Below the pieces are notes generated by a model, which saw only the letters and a list, made by a program, of their open reading frames with translations, searched no databases and had not been told where the DNA came from. Both the position numbers and the translations under genes were made by a program. From contig NZ_JXRQ01000017.1 in the NCBI RefSeq assembly GCF_000829445.1, forward strand, positions 124,001-188,000: 64,000 nucleotides of DNA, written 5' to 3'. Below are positions 52,598-60,793 of the stretch, in pieces (position 1 is the stretch's first letter; each line of letters opens with the position of its first letter). This DNA comes from Jeotgalibacillus alimentarius (lineage in GTDB: Bacteria; Bacillota; Bacilli; Bacillales; Jeotgalibacillaceae).

Positions 52598-54052
52598 ATG
52601 AAAACAAATGAATTAATAAAAGATCTATCATTAATTAAGCAAACAGGAACACTGCCTGAAGACATTACAGCACTTGAAATTGACTCAAGAGCAGTGACAG
52701 ATGGTACCGCATTTGTCTGTCAAAAAGGCTATACAGTTGATGGCCACGATTTTGCAGGTCAAGCAGTAAAAAATGGCGCGAAACTTATCATTACTGAAAA
52801 AGAGCTTGAGCTTGAAGCCTGTCAGATAATCGTTAAAGATTCTGCACGGGCACTTGCTTTCCTTGCAGACAGGTTTTACGGCTCTCCATCTGAAAAGATG
52901 AATGTCTTTGGTGTGACCGGCACAAATGGAAAAACGTCTGTATCAAACCTGATTCATGAGCTGATCAGAAAGCTTGGAGGCCGTTCGGCACTCTCAGGTA
53001 CAATCGGTTTTGATCTTGATGGTGATCTGCGCCAAAGCGCTAATACAACGAGTGACCTGCTGACGACTCAAAAAATGATTCACACAGCAAAAGAGCAGGG
53101 GATCAGTAATATGATCTTTGAAGTTTCTTCTCACGGTCTTGTTGAAGGGAGACTGTGGGGTGTTGATTTTGATGTAGCTGTATTTACTAATCTGAGCCAT
53201 GATCACCTTGATTACCATCACACAATGGAGCACTACGGCTATGCAAAAGGGTTACTGTTTTCACAGCTTGGTCAGGATCTGACAAAGCAAAAAGCCGCTG
53301 TGTTAAATCTTGATGATGAATGGTTTGAACGCTATGCACAAATGACACCGCATGAAGTAATCAGTTACAGTATGGAAAAACCGGCTGACTTTTACGCTGA
53401 AGACATTCAGTATATGGCAGACCGCACTTATTATAAGCTGATGTCACCTGAAGGAGCATTTGACCTTGAAACGCAGCTGCTTGGCACTTTTAATGTATCG
53501 AATACGCTCGCTGCAATTGCTGCTTTGTATGCAAAAGGCTACCGTGTATCCGACCTGGTAGAGGCATTAAAAGAAGTCGCACCGGTTTCAGGCAGAATGC
53601 AGCTGGTACCGACCTCAGCACCGCTTTCAATCTATATTGATTATGCCCACACACCAGATGCGATTGAAAAAGCGATTAAATCTGTAATGCCGTTTAAGAA
53701 AAACAGGATTCTTTTCTTAATCGGTACAGGCGGCAACAGGGATAAATCAAAGCGTCCGGCTATGGCTAAAATGGCATCACTTGCTGACTATGTGGTTTTA
53801 ACAACAGATGACCCGCGTTATGAAAGCTATGAGAGTATTACATCAGATCTTGAAAAAGGGATGGAGCATAAAGGGTATGCATGTATTGGAGACAGGGGAG
53901 AAGCAGTCAGACACCTGATGCAGCAGGCGGAACCTGATGATATTATCATTTTCGCAGGCAAAGGGCATGAAGACTATCAGATCATCGAAAATACAAAATA
54001 CCCGCATAGCGACAGTAACATTGCACTCGAAGTTATTGCAGAGCGGTTCTAA
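52598..54052 (+). CDS. murE: MurE-type UDP-MurNAc-tripeptide ligase (stand-alone)
   Basis: A 484-residue Mur ligase. The N-terminal substrate domain starts ITALEIDSRAVTDGTAFVCQKGYTVDGHDF; the ATP-binding motif is GVTGTNGKTSVSNLI; the central domain has EVSSHGL and TNLSHDHLDYHHTMEHY; the C-terminal ligand-binding domain has YAHTPDAIEKAI, GTGGNRDKSKRP and TTDDPRYESYESI. The motif that selects the third amino acid is DDPR where diaminopimelate-adding MurE have DNPR. The Arg is kept, which favours diaminopimelate, but the second position is changed. It lies away from the dcw cluster. A paralogue or a MurE of altered substrate are both possible. Confidence 0.85.
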   Translation: MKTNELIKDLSLIKQTGTLPEDITALEIDSRAVTDGTAFVCQKGYTVDGHDFAGQAVKNGAKLIITEKELELEACQIIVKDSARALAFLADRFYGSPSEKMNVFGVTGTNGKTSVSNLIHELIRKLGGRSALSGTIGFDLDGDLRQSANTTSDLLTTQKMIHTAKEQGISNMIFEVSSHGLVEGRLWGVDFDVAVFTNLSHDHLDYHHTMEHYGYAKGLLFSQLGQDLTKQKAAVLNLDDEWFERYAQMTPHEVISYSMEKPADFYAEDIQYMADRTYYKLMSPEGAFDLETQLLGTFNVSNTLAAIAALYAKGYRVSDLVEALKEVAPVSGRMQLVPTSAPLSIYIDYAHTPDAIEKAIKSVMPFKKNRILFLIGTGGNRDKSKRPAMAKMASLADYVVLTTDDPRYESYESITSDLEKGMEHKGYACIGDRGEAVRHLMQQAEPDDIIIFAGKGHEDYQIIENTKYPHSDSNIALEVIAERF

Positions 54053-54067
54053 GAAAATAATGTACAG

Positions 54068-54099
54068 AAAAAGGTTGTCCGGGTGGACAACCTTTTTTA
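54068..54099 (+). terminator. Terminator of murE
   Basis: AAAAAGGTTGTCC and GGACAACCTTTTT form a 13-bp stem with a 4-base loop, ending in T6. Confidence 0.9.
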
Positions 54100-54101
54100 C
54101 T

Positions 54102-54293
54102 AACTATGATAACCAGATAATTGGATTTGCACAGCTGTGATTGGAGCGGAAGGGGGCGACTCCAGCAGGAGAAGTCGGACAGGTGAGACCCCGCAAGCGC
54201 CATGCGCTGAGGAGGCGGGATGGCGCCACAAACCGGCGCACCCATGCGGAAAGCGCCCCCTGCAGCGGAAATCAGCAGCCAACTTTAACAGAT
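54102..54293 (+). repeat. Hairpin repeat family, full copy 2
   Basis: About 192 bp. The left end is degraded (CTATGATAACC for CTATGTTAAAG), the right end is CAACTTTAACAGAT. The conserved core GCGGAAGGGGGCGACTCC is kept, then GCAGGAGAAG and GGTGAGACCCCGC. Hairpins AGCGC-CAT-GCGCT (54196-54208) and GCGCC-ACAAACC-GGCGC (54223-54239) replace those of copy 1 with different sequence but kept pairing. The closing arm has GCGGAAAGCGCCCCC. It lies between convergent murE and nupC. Confidence 0.85.
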
Positions 54294-54302
54294 CCCTTCT
54301 GC

Positions 54303-55517
54303 TTAAAAGAACATACCTGCAATAGATGCAGAAAGCATTGACGCAAGCGCACCGGCTGCAACAGCGCGGATACCCATACGTGCAATATCAGGACGTCTGC
54401 TCGGTGCAAGGTTACCAAGTCCGCCAAGCAGAATCGCAAGAGAAGAGATGTTAGCGAATCCACAAAGAGCGAAAGTAATAACAGCAACCGTTTTATCAGA
54501 GAATGAATCCATTTCAGGAGCGAAGTTTGCATAAGCAACAAACTCATTCAATACAAGCTTCTGACCGATAAAGTTACCTGCTCTTACTGCTTCATCCCAC
54601 GGAATACCAATTGCAAATGCAAGAGGTGCAAAAATATAACCAAGAATTAATTCAATTGAAAGCTGTTCAAAACCGAACCAGCCGCCAATTCCACCAAGAA
54701 TCCCGTTTAACATTGCGATTAAAGCGATGAACGCGATTAACATTGCACCAACGTTAAGAACCAGCTGAAGACCAGTACTTGCACCTTTAGCTGCTGCATC
54801 AACTACGTTAGAAGCTTCTTCATCAGCTTCCATTTCGAAGTCCTCAGGGTCAGGACGATTATCTGTCTCAGGAACAAACATCTTTGCCATGACTAGACCT
54901 GCAGGTGCAGCCATAAAGCTTGCAGCTAACAAGTATTCAAGTGGTACACCAAGCTGTGAATATCCGATCAGAACAGAACCTGCTACTGAAGCAAGTCCTC
55001 CAGTCATAACTGCAAACAGCTCTGAGTTTGTCATATTAGCGATATAAGGCTTAACGACTAATGGTGCTTCAGTCTGTCCAACAAATATGTTAGCTGAAGC
55101 TGACATTGACTCAGCTTTTCTTGTGCCAAGCATCCAGGATAGTCCGCCGCCTAAAAATTTAATAACAACCTGCATGATTTTCAGATAATACAGCACTGAA
55201 ATTAAGGAAGAGAAAAAGATAATAATGGTTAACACGTTAATCGCAAATACCATTCCGCCTTCAGCCTGATAGCCAAATCCGCCGAGAACGAAATCTATTC
55301 CTGCATTTGCATAGTTAATAATATTATTTACACCAAAAGTCAACCATTCAAGAAAACTTCTGCCGACACCGGTCTGAAGAACAAGAAAAGCAAATGTCAG
55401 CTGAATCGCCAGGCCGACAAGTACCGGTCGCCAATTAATCTTCATTCTATTATTTGAGAATACAAAGGCAATTCCAAGGATTGTTAAGATCCCGAAAAAT
55501 CCCCATAAAATGTTCAT
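54303..55517 (-). CDS. nupC: Concentrative nucleoside transporter (NupC family)
   Basis: A 404-residue membrane protein with about ten to eleven helices that imports nucleosides with Na+ or H+. Conserved motifs are FVGQTEAPLVVKPYIANMTNSELFAVMTGG, SASANIF and ITFALCGFANISSLAILLGGLGNLAPSRRPDIARMG. The start ATG at 55517 has AGGAG upstream; the longer reading frame from 55598 has no ribosome site at its start. Convergent with murE, with copy 2 of the hairpin repeat between them. Substrate preference (pyrimidine or purine) is not determinable here. Confidence 0.92.
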   Translation of the reverse strand: MNILWGFFGILTILGIAFVFSNNRMKINWRPVLVGLAIQLTFAFLVLQTGVGRSFLEWLTFGVNNIINYANAGIDFVLGGFGYQAEGGMVFAINVLTIIIFFSSLISVLYYLKIMQVVIKFLGGGLSWMLGTRKAESMSASANIFVGQTEAPLVVKPYIANMTNSELFAVMTGGLASVAGSVLIGYSQLGVPLEYLLAASFMAAPAGLVMAKMFVPETDNRPDPEDFEMEADEEASNVVDAAAKGASTGLQLVLNVGAMLIAFIALIAMLNGILGGIGGWFGFEQLSIELILGYIFAPLAFAIGIPWDEAVRAGNFIGQKLVLNEFVAYANFAPEMDSFSDKTVAVITFALCGFANISSLAILLGGLGNLAPSRRPDIARMGIRAVAAGALASMLSASIAGMFF

Positions 55518-55657
55518 ATTTACAGCTCCTAACCGTTTGTAAAATGTGTATTGCTTATTTGCTTTTCTCATTCTACAATGCAATTGCAAGCGTTTCAATA
55601 ATCGTCACAGAAACGTCAATAAAAGTATGATGTCTGACATCTGAGGAGGTATGGAAC

Positions 55658-55897
55658 TTGAAAATTAGAAAAAGCTATGGTCCCTATGGAGAAAGAACTG
55701 TGTATATTCATGAGAATAAAAAAGAAGAAACAATACTGATTGCGATTCCTTCATTAGAGTGGTCCTGGTTTTTCACATATGATGATGCAGGTGCGGAGTT
55801 GGTTAAACAGCTGGGTGAATCTTTGGCTCACCGGACTGATCCGTCTGAAGCGGAGGAGCTTGCTTCCCGCATCCGTCAGTGGACAGGGGAAATGTAG
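55658..55897 (+). CDS. YueH-like small protein
   Basis: A 79-residue protein: MKIRKSYGPYGERTVYIHENKKEETILIAIPSLEWSWFFTYDD followed by an acidic helix AEEL-rich tail and RIRQWTGEM. The pattern ENKKEE-x-ILIAIP-x-LEWS resembles YueH of B. subtilis (unknown function). TTG start with GAGGAGGT 7 bases upstream; an ATG at 55651 is in another frame. No membrane segment. Terminator shared with the convergent sortase gene. Confidence 0.6.
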   Translation: MKIRKSYGPYGERTVYIHENKKEETILIAIPSLEWSWFFTYDDAGAELVKQLGESLAHRTDPSEAEELASRIRQWTGEM

Positions 55898-55903
55898 ACC
55901 TTA

Positions 55904-55935
55904 TTAAAGGCTGATCAAGCCTGATCAGCCTTTAA
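55904..55935. terminator. Terminator shared by the YueH-like gene and the sortase gene
   Basis: TTAAAGGCTGATCA and TGATCAGCCTTTAA form a 14-bp perfect stem with a 4-base loop, overlapping the sortase stop codon. Confidence 0.85.
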
Positions 55936-56583
55936 TTCAGTATATACTACTAATCTCTCAACATATCCGCCATTACCACGGTCAAAATACCCCGTACAAG
56001 TAATCAGGTTCAGTCCCTTTTCAGCTGAAGATCCAAATATTTCTTCGATAGGGGCTTCGCCTGTATCATAAGCTACAGAATCCTTTACAACAAATACAAG
56101 CGTTTCACCATTACTGCCTGTAACTGTAATCTCATCTCCGGGATTCAATTTCTTCAGATCCCAAAACACTGCAGGCGCTTTCTCACTGTCAACGTGACCA
56201 GCCAGTACAGCGTTTCCTCTTTGTCCGGGTTTGAAGCCGGGTTCAAACCATGCAACTTCTTCACCATTATCCGGTACAGCCATTCCGCCTGATTCATCCA
56301 GTCCGTATGGATTGACAACCGCATCTACACCAATTGCCGGTATTGACACTCTGCTTGGCTGCAGGGATGTATCCTGTACAATGGAGGTTACAGTCGGCTC
56401 ACTTTGGCCGATATCTTCATTTTCTGTTACAGCATCATCTATTACCGGCTGAGTACTTTGTGTTTCAATTTTCTCAGTATCTTCTGCAGAAGGAGCAGCC
56501 GTATCTGCAGAAAAAAGCTGACCAGATGATGAGCATCCACTCATCATCAAAATCAGCCCTGTAAATATCATCAGTTTTTTCAT
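55915..56583 (-). CDS. Class F-type sortase
   Basis: A 222-residue sortase. It starts with a lipoprotein-like signal (MKKLMIFTGLILMMSGC, lipobox MSGC, Cys17), a Ser/Thr/Glu-rich linker (about 20-75) and a sortase fold from PSRVSIPAIGVDAVV. Catalytic residues are His130 in LAGHVD, Cys196 in LITCTG and Arg210 in VERLVVY. Compact domain and IPAIGVDA start fit class F sortases. The neighbouring gene, three bases upstream on the same strand, encodes a surface protein with an MPETG sorting signal, so that is its likely substrate. A lipid-anchored sortase would be unusual; the Cys may also be just part of a membrane anchor. Confidence 0.85.
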   Translation of the reverse strand: MKKLMIFTGLILMMSGCSSSGQLFSADTAAPSAEDTEKIETQSTQPVIDDAVTENEDIGQSEPTVTSIVQDTSLQPSRVSIPAIGVDAVVNPYGLDESGGMAVPDNGEEVAWFEPGFKPGQRGNAVLAGHVDSEKAPAVFWDLKKLNPGDEITVTGSNGETLVFVVKDSVAYDTGEAPIEEIFGSSAEKGLNLITCTGYFDRGNGGYVERLVVYTELKADQA

Positions 56584-56586
56584 TAA

Positions 56587-57387
56587 TTAAGATTGGAATA
56601 CGCGCTTGCGGAATACAATCAGAAGTGCTGCTCCGGCAGCCATTGCTGCTACTGCCATCATACCTGCATTAGACTGGTCAGCTGCACCACCCATACCTGT
56701 TTCAGGCATTTCAGATGGCATACCAGATGAAGCTGGTGCTGTTACAACTAATGCTTCAATGCTGTCTAGTGTATTAACTGCATATACACTGTAAGCCATT
56801 CCAGCTTCTAGCGCAGTACCTGACAGATCAAGTACCTGATCACCTTCAGGCGTACGTACTTCAAGGTCATATGTTCCAGCTTCAAGTTCAGCAAAATCAG
56901 TTACGCCTGGGAATTCAGCTCCAGAGAATACTGCGTCTCCACCGATCAGACCAACATCTACTGCCGGTGCATCAGGAGAGAAGTGACCTGCACGAACTTT
57001 AGTCATTCCTTCACCAATTGAAAGGTCATCCTGTGTAACATTCAGTTGAATGCTATCAAGTGTTCCTACAGCAGCTGCAGTATAATACATACCTTCTTCA
57101 ACTGTAAGTGTTTCTGAGATGACAGCTGTTTCTGTGTCTCCGGCAGGGAAGATCTCAACTTCATGATCGCCTGCAGGAAGTGCTAAGTAATCAGTGAATG
57201 CTTTGAATTCTGCGCCTTCAACAACTGCTTCTCCATTGACATACACATCAACAGCAGGTGCATCAGGTGATGCGTGAATCACTCTTACCCAACCTTCTCC
57301 ACCTTCATGATTGTCTGCTAATGCAGCGCCGCCCATCATAGCCATAACTATAATCGCAGCAGCAAGGGTACTAAAAAGTTTCTTCAC
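56587..57387 (-). CDS. DUF4397 surface protein with MPETG sorting signal
   Basis: A 266-residue secreted protein with a signal peptide (LFSTLAAAIIVMAMMGGAALA) and two DUF4397 repeats (WVRVIHASPDAPAVDVYVNGE at about 36 and KVRAGHFSPDAPAVDVGLIGG at about 135). A short linker is followed by MPETGMGG, a hydrophobic helix (AAMAAGAALLIVF) and a basic tail RKRVFQS: a complete cell-wall sorting signal with M in place of L. I use the GTG at 57387, with GGAG 9 bases away. It is followed three bases later by the sortase gene, a dedicated pair. Role of DUF4397 domains is unknown; adhesion or wall structure are possibilities. Confidence 0.88.
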   Translation of the reverse strand: MKKLFSTLAAAIIVMAMMGGAALADNHEGGEGWVRVIHASPDAPAVDVYVNGEAVVEGAEFKAFTDYLALPAGDHEVEIFPAGDTETAVISETLTVEEGMYYTAAAVGTLDSIQLNVTQDDLSIGEGMTKVRAGHFSPDAPAVDVGLIGGDAVFSGAEFPGVTDFAELEAGTYDLEVRTPEGDQVLDLSGTALEAGMAYSVYAVNTLDSIEALVVTAPASSGMPSEMPETGMGGAADQSNAGMMAVAAMAAGAALLIVFRKRVFQS

Positions 57388-57561
57388 AAAAATCACTCTC
57401 CTTTTTTAATTGGTACAAGTAATGTACAACTTATTTATACAACGTGTTCAACTTTTGCACAACTCTAAATGTGCTTTTTTACATTTTGAGTCTGATTGCA
57501 ATATGTTATAGAAACTAATATGATGTTACTTGTAGAAATTCATACATGAGAGGAAATGGAT

Positions 57562-59127
57562 ATGACATTTATAGATGAGGTAAAATCACGGCGTACGTTT
57601 GCAATTATTTCTCACCCGGATGCCGGTAAAACAACGCTGACAGAACAGCTGTTACTATTTGGTGGAGCAATCAGAGCAGCCGGAACCGTTAAAGGAAAGA
57701 AAACCGGAAAGTATGCAACTTCAGACTGGATGGAAATTGAGAAACAGCGTGGAATCTCAGTAACATCATCAGTGATGCAATTTGATTATTCCGGTAAAAG
57801 AATCAATATCCTTGATACACCAGGTCACCAGGACTTCAGTGAAGATACATACCGCACACTGATGGCAGTAGACAGTGCAGTCATGATTATCGATGCTGCT
57901 AAAGGGATCGAGGCGCAGACTTTAAAGCTGTTCAAAGTATGTAAGATGAGAGGTATTCCAATCTTTACATTTGTTAATAAGCTTGACCGGCAGGGAAGAG
58001 AACCGCTTGAAATTATGGAAGAGTTAGAAGAAGTACTTGGTATTGAATCGTATGCCATGAACTGGCCAATCGGTATGGGAAAAGAATTCCTTGGCATTTA
58101 TGACCGCTATCATAAAAGAATTGAACAGTTCAGAGTCGAAGACGACAAGCGTTTCCTGCCTTTAAATGATGAAGGGGAACTTGATGGAGACTATGAAATT
58201 AAAAACTCTTCTCTATATGATCAGGCACTCGAGGATGTGCTGCTTCTTAATGAAGCAGGAAATGAATTTACAACTGACCGTTTGCAAAATGGCGAGGTTA
58301 CGCCAGTGTTTTTCGGAAGCGCGCTGACAAACTTCGGTGTTCAGACGTTTCTTGAGACGTATCTGCAGTTTGCCCCGATGCCACAGCCGAGAAAAACAGA
58401 TCAGGGGGAAGTAGCGGCAACTGAGGAAGAATTTTCAGGATTTATTTTTAAGATCCAGGCGAATATGAACCCAGCGCACCGTGACAGAATTGCTTTTCTT
58501 AGAATATGTTCAGGGCAATTTGAGAGAGGAATGCCGGTACAGCTGAGCAGAACGGGTAAAACGATCAAGCTGAGTTCTTCTACTTCGTTTCTCGCTGATG
58601 ACCGTAACACGGTTGATAATGCAGTGAGTGGGGATATTATCGGAATACACGATACAGGAAATTATCAGATTGGCGACACCCTGTCAGGCGGCAAAAAGAA
58701 TTTTGCATTTGAAAAACTGCCACAGTTCACACCTGAACTCTTTATGAGAGTAACTGCAAAAAATGTTATGAAACAAAAGCACTTCCATAAGGGTATTAAT
58801 CAGCTGGTACAGGAAGGTGCTATTCAGCTGTATAAAACTTACCGTACAGATGAAATTATATTAGGCGCTGTCGGACAGCTTCAATTTGAAGTATTCGAAC
58901 ACAGAATGAAAAATGAATATAACACAGATGTCATGATGGAGAATATCGGATCAAAAATTGCCCGTTGGATTGAAAATGAGGAAGATGTGAAAGATGCGAT
59001 GTCCTCACAGAGAAGTATGCTGGTGAAAGACAGATACGGTAAGCTTGTCTTCCTGTTTGAGAACGATTTTGCAATGAGATGGTTCTCTGATAAACATCCT
59101 GAAATTAAATTGTACAGTCTTTTATAA
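57562..59127 (+). CDS. prfC: Peptide chain release factor 3
   Basis: A 521-residue translational GTPase that recycles RF1/RF2 from the ribosome after termination. GTP-binding motifs: G1 [11 protein letters not shown]2 in [13 protein letters not shown]3 DTPGHQDF, G4 NKLD and G5 in VFFGSALTN. Domain 2 and 3 follow with [22 protein letters not shown] and [19 protein letters not shown]. The ATG at 57562 has GAGAGG 8 bases away; an ATG at 57556 is closer than normal to that site. RF3 is present in only some Bacillales. A strong terminator follows. Confidence 0.95.
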   Translation: MTFIDEVKSRRTFAIISHPDAGKTTLTEQLLLFGGAIRAAGTVKGKKTGKYATSDWMEIEKQRGISVTSSVMQFDYSGKRINILDTPGHQDFSEDTYRTLMAVDSAVMIIDAAKGIEAQTLKLFKVCKMRGIPIFTFVNKLDRQGREPLEIMEELEEVLGIESYAMNWPIGMGKEFLGIYDRYHKRIEQFRVEDDKRFLPLNDEGELDGDYEIKNSSLYDQALEDVLLLNEAGNEFTTDRLQNGEVTPVFFGSALTNFGVQTFLETYLQFAPMPQPRKTDQGEVAATEEEFSGFIFKIQANMNPAHRDRIAFLRICSGQFERGMPVQLSRTGKTIKLSSSTSFLADDRNTVDNAVSGDIIGIHDTGNYQIGDTLSGGKKNFAFEKLPQFTPELFMRVTAKNVMKQKHFHKGINQLVQEGAIQLYKTYRTDEIILGAVGQLQFEVFEHRMKNEYNTDVMMENIGSKIARWIENEEDVKDAMSSQRSMLVKDRYGKLVFLFENDFAMRWFSDKHPEIKLYSLL

Positions 59128-59140
59128 AATATGAGTCGAA

Positions 59141-59178
59141 AATAACCCTCCCTGAGCATTCGGGGAGGGTTATTTTTT
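59141..59178 (+). terminator. Terminator of prfC
   Basis: AATAACCCTCCC and GGGAGGGTTATT form a 12-bp stem followed by TTTT. A hairpin repeat begins just after it. Confidence 0.9.
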
Positions 59179-59182
59179 GAAA

Positions 59183-59364
59183 GGCTATGTTAAAGCCCAA
59201 TGTTGTTTTAGCGCAGCTGTTGATTGCAGCGGAAGGGGGACGACTCCAGCAGGAGAAGCGTGACAGGTGAGACCCCACAGCGCGAAGCGCGAGGAGGCTC
59301 ACCGCACGCCCTGCGGAAAGCGTTCCCCCTGCAGCGGAAAGCAACAGCCACCTTTAACAGAGCT
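59183..59364 (+). repeat. Hairpin repeat family, full copy 3
   Basis: About 182 bp with ends GGCTATGTTAAAG and CTTTAACAGAGC. Outer stem GCTGTTG/CAACAGC; core GCGGAAGGGGGACGACTCC, GCAGGAGAAG and GGTGAGACCCCAC; internal hairpin GCGC-GAA-GCGC (59280-59290); closing arm GCGGAAAGCGTTCCCCC. It is the closest relative of the truncated copy at 13371-13461. It lies between the prfC terminator and the EAL gene; about 100 further bases (59365-59461) hold only a weak TACAAT and the ribosome site. Confidence 0.85.
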
Positions 59365-59461
59365 TTTGAAAGAAGATTAAATTTTACTACAATATAGGAA
59401 TAAAGTATGTTTTTAAGGGTAGATAATTAGCAGTATTAAAAATGAAGGTGGGGGCGTTAAT

Positions 59462-60487
59462 ATGTTTACGAAGTGTGCTAATTGTGGTGTTAATATGAAA
59501 TTTTCAGATGAAGGAACTTTTCATTTGAAGAATATTTCTGAAAGTGAAATTAAATCTTTGTCCTTTCCTGTAATCGGTCTTGGGGATACGTATAAATCTG
59601 GCTATCATAGTCTCGAACAGCTTGTAGAAATGGCAGATGAAGTGTCAGCTATGAATAGCGGGTTGGAATGTGGGATATCAGCAAAAAATAATTATGCACA
59701 ATATATGAGAGCAGACCTTTTTAAAACACGTCTTGAAAATCGGGAAACTGTTGAATTTATCCAGAGTGGAAAGCTGATCAGTCATCTGCAGCCAATTGTA
59801 AATATTTCAACAGGAGAATTATATGCTTACGAATCTTTATTACGTGCAGACAGCAACGAAAAACCAATTTCTCCATATGAACTATTCCAGGTAGCCAATA
59901 AAGCTGAAATGCACTCACTCTTAGATCAGCGTGCGAGAGAAGAAGCAATCCGTGCAAGAAAGAATCATATTCAATCAGGCGTAAAGAGCTTTATTAATTT
60001 TCTTCCTTCAACTATATACAACCCGGAATATTGCCTTCAGCATACGTTTCACGTAGTTAATAAATATAATGTAGATCCGGCTGACCTTGTATTTGAAGTA
60101 GTGGAAACTGAAAAAATTCAGGATGTCAACCACTTGAAAAAAGTGTTTGAGACATACAAACGTGAAGGGATGAAAGTTGCTTTAGATGATGTAGGTGCAG
60201 GGTTCTCTACGATTGAGATGCTGAAGCTGCTTGAGCCGAACTATGTAAAAATTGATCGTTCTTATGTAGACAGATGCGATGAAGATACAGAAAAGCAAAA
60301 ATTCCTGAAAGAGGTAACGCATGTTTCGAAAGAGCTTGGCATTACAGTATTAGCTGAAGGCCTTGAAAGAATAGAAGAATTAAAGGTCTGTAAAGATGTA
60401 GGGATCGACCTTTGTCAGGGCTATCTGATTGGAAAACCTGAACCGACTGCTAAAACACCGATCATCAATACATCTGTGGCTTCTTAA
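59462..60487 (+). CDS. EAL-domain protein with N-terminal Cys motif
   Basis: A 341-residue protein. The first residues MFTKCANCGVNMKFSD carry CxxC, a possible half zinc-ribbon, followed by an unassigned region (about 20-95) and an EAL domain (about 96-330). The EAL motif is ESL (YESLLRAD), but the catalytic residues remain: NFLPS, VVETEK, DDVGAGFS, VKIDRSY, LAEGLER and LCQGYLIG. c-di-GMP phosphodiesterase activity is therefore likely but not certain. No GGDEF domain. GGTGGGGG precedes the ATG. It is a second EAL gene in this window, with no active GGDEF gene here. Confidence 0.8.
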   Translation: MFTKCANCGVNMKFSDEGTFHLKNISESEIKSLSFPVIGLGDTYKSGYHSLEQLVEMADEVSAMNSGLECGISAKNNYAQYMRADLFKTRLENRETVEFIQSGKLISHLQPIVNISTGELYAYESLLRADSNEKPISPYELFQVANKAEMHSLLDQRAREEAIRARKNHIQSGVKSFINFLPSTIYNPEYCLQHTFHVVNKYNVDPADLVFEVVETEKIQDVNHLKKVFETYKREGMKVALDDVGAGFSTIEMLKLLEPNYVKIDRSYVDRCDEDTEKQKFLKEVTHVSKELGITVLAEGLERIEELKVCKDVGIDLCQGYLIGKPEPTAKTPIINTSVAS

Positions 60488-60497
60488 AGATTTTTTC

Positions 60498-60526
60498 TTG
60501 ACTCATCAGAAAATCCGATATAAAAT
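60498..60526 (+). promoter_or_regulatory. Promoter of the nhaC T-box transcript
   Basis: TTGACT (60498-60503), 17 bases and TAAAAT (60521-60526) form a good promoter directly after the EAL gene stop. Confidence 0.65.
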
Positions 60527-60532
60527 CATAGT

Positions 60533-60762
60533 ACACTTTATCACTTAAAAGCGTTTAAGTAAAACAGTATATTGCGACGATCCGCAGATACAGTAGATAG
60601 TTGGGCAGCAGTAATCAGAGACTGGGAGGTTGCTGAAATCTCAGGCTGTTCAGATATTGAATTACACCTGCACGAAGGATGTACGTTAAAAGAGAGCAAC
60701 ATGCTAATTTGGGTGGTACCGCGGAGTAAACTTCGTCCCTCTATGGGAGGCGGAGTTTTTTT
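60533..60762 (+). promoter_or_regulatory. T-box leader of the NhaC-family gene, likely Tyr-specific
   Basis: The T-box motif TGGGTGGTACCGCGG lies at 60710-60724, followed by a terminator from AAACTTCG to GGCGGAGTTTTTTT (60728-60762). Stem I shows AGTA on the 5' side and GAATTACAC on the 3' side. TAC (60663-60665) followed by A fits a tyrosine specifier; TTA (leucine) at 60662-60664 is the alternative by one base. I favour TAC because lower-stem pairing GCAG/CTGC and the following purine then match better, and NhaC-type YheL carriers are known to sit under Tyr T-boxes. Confidence 0.85.
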
Positions 60763-60793
60763 GTGTGCAGATTGATACATTGGAGGATTAAAG

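Noticed and set aside
28576-59364. CRISPR array or insertion sequences at the repeats
   Set aside because: The repeats are dispersed, not tandem, contain no spacers and no transposase frame, so neither CRISPR nor autonomous IS applies.
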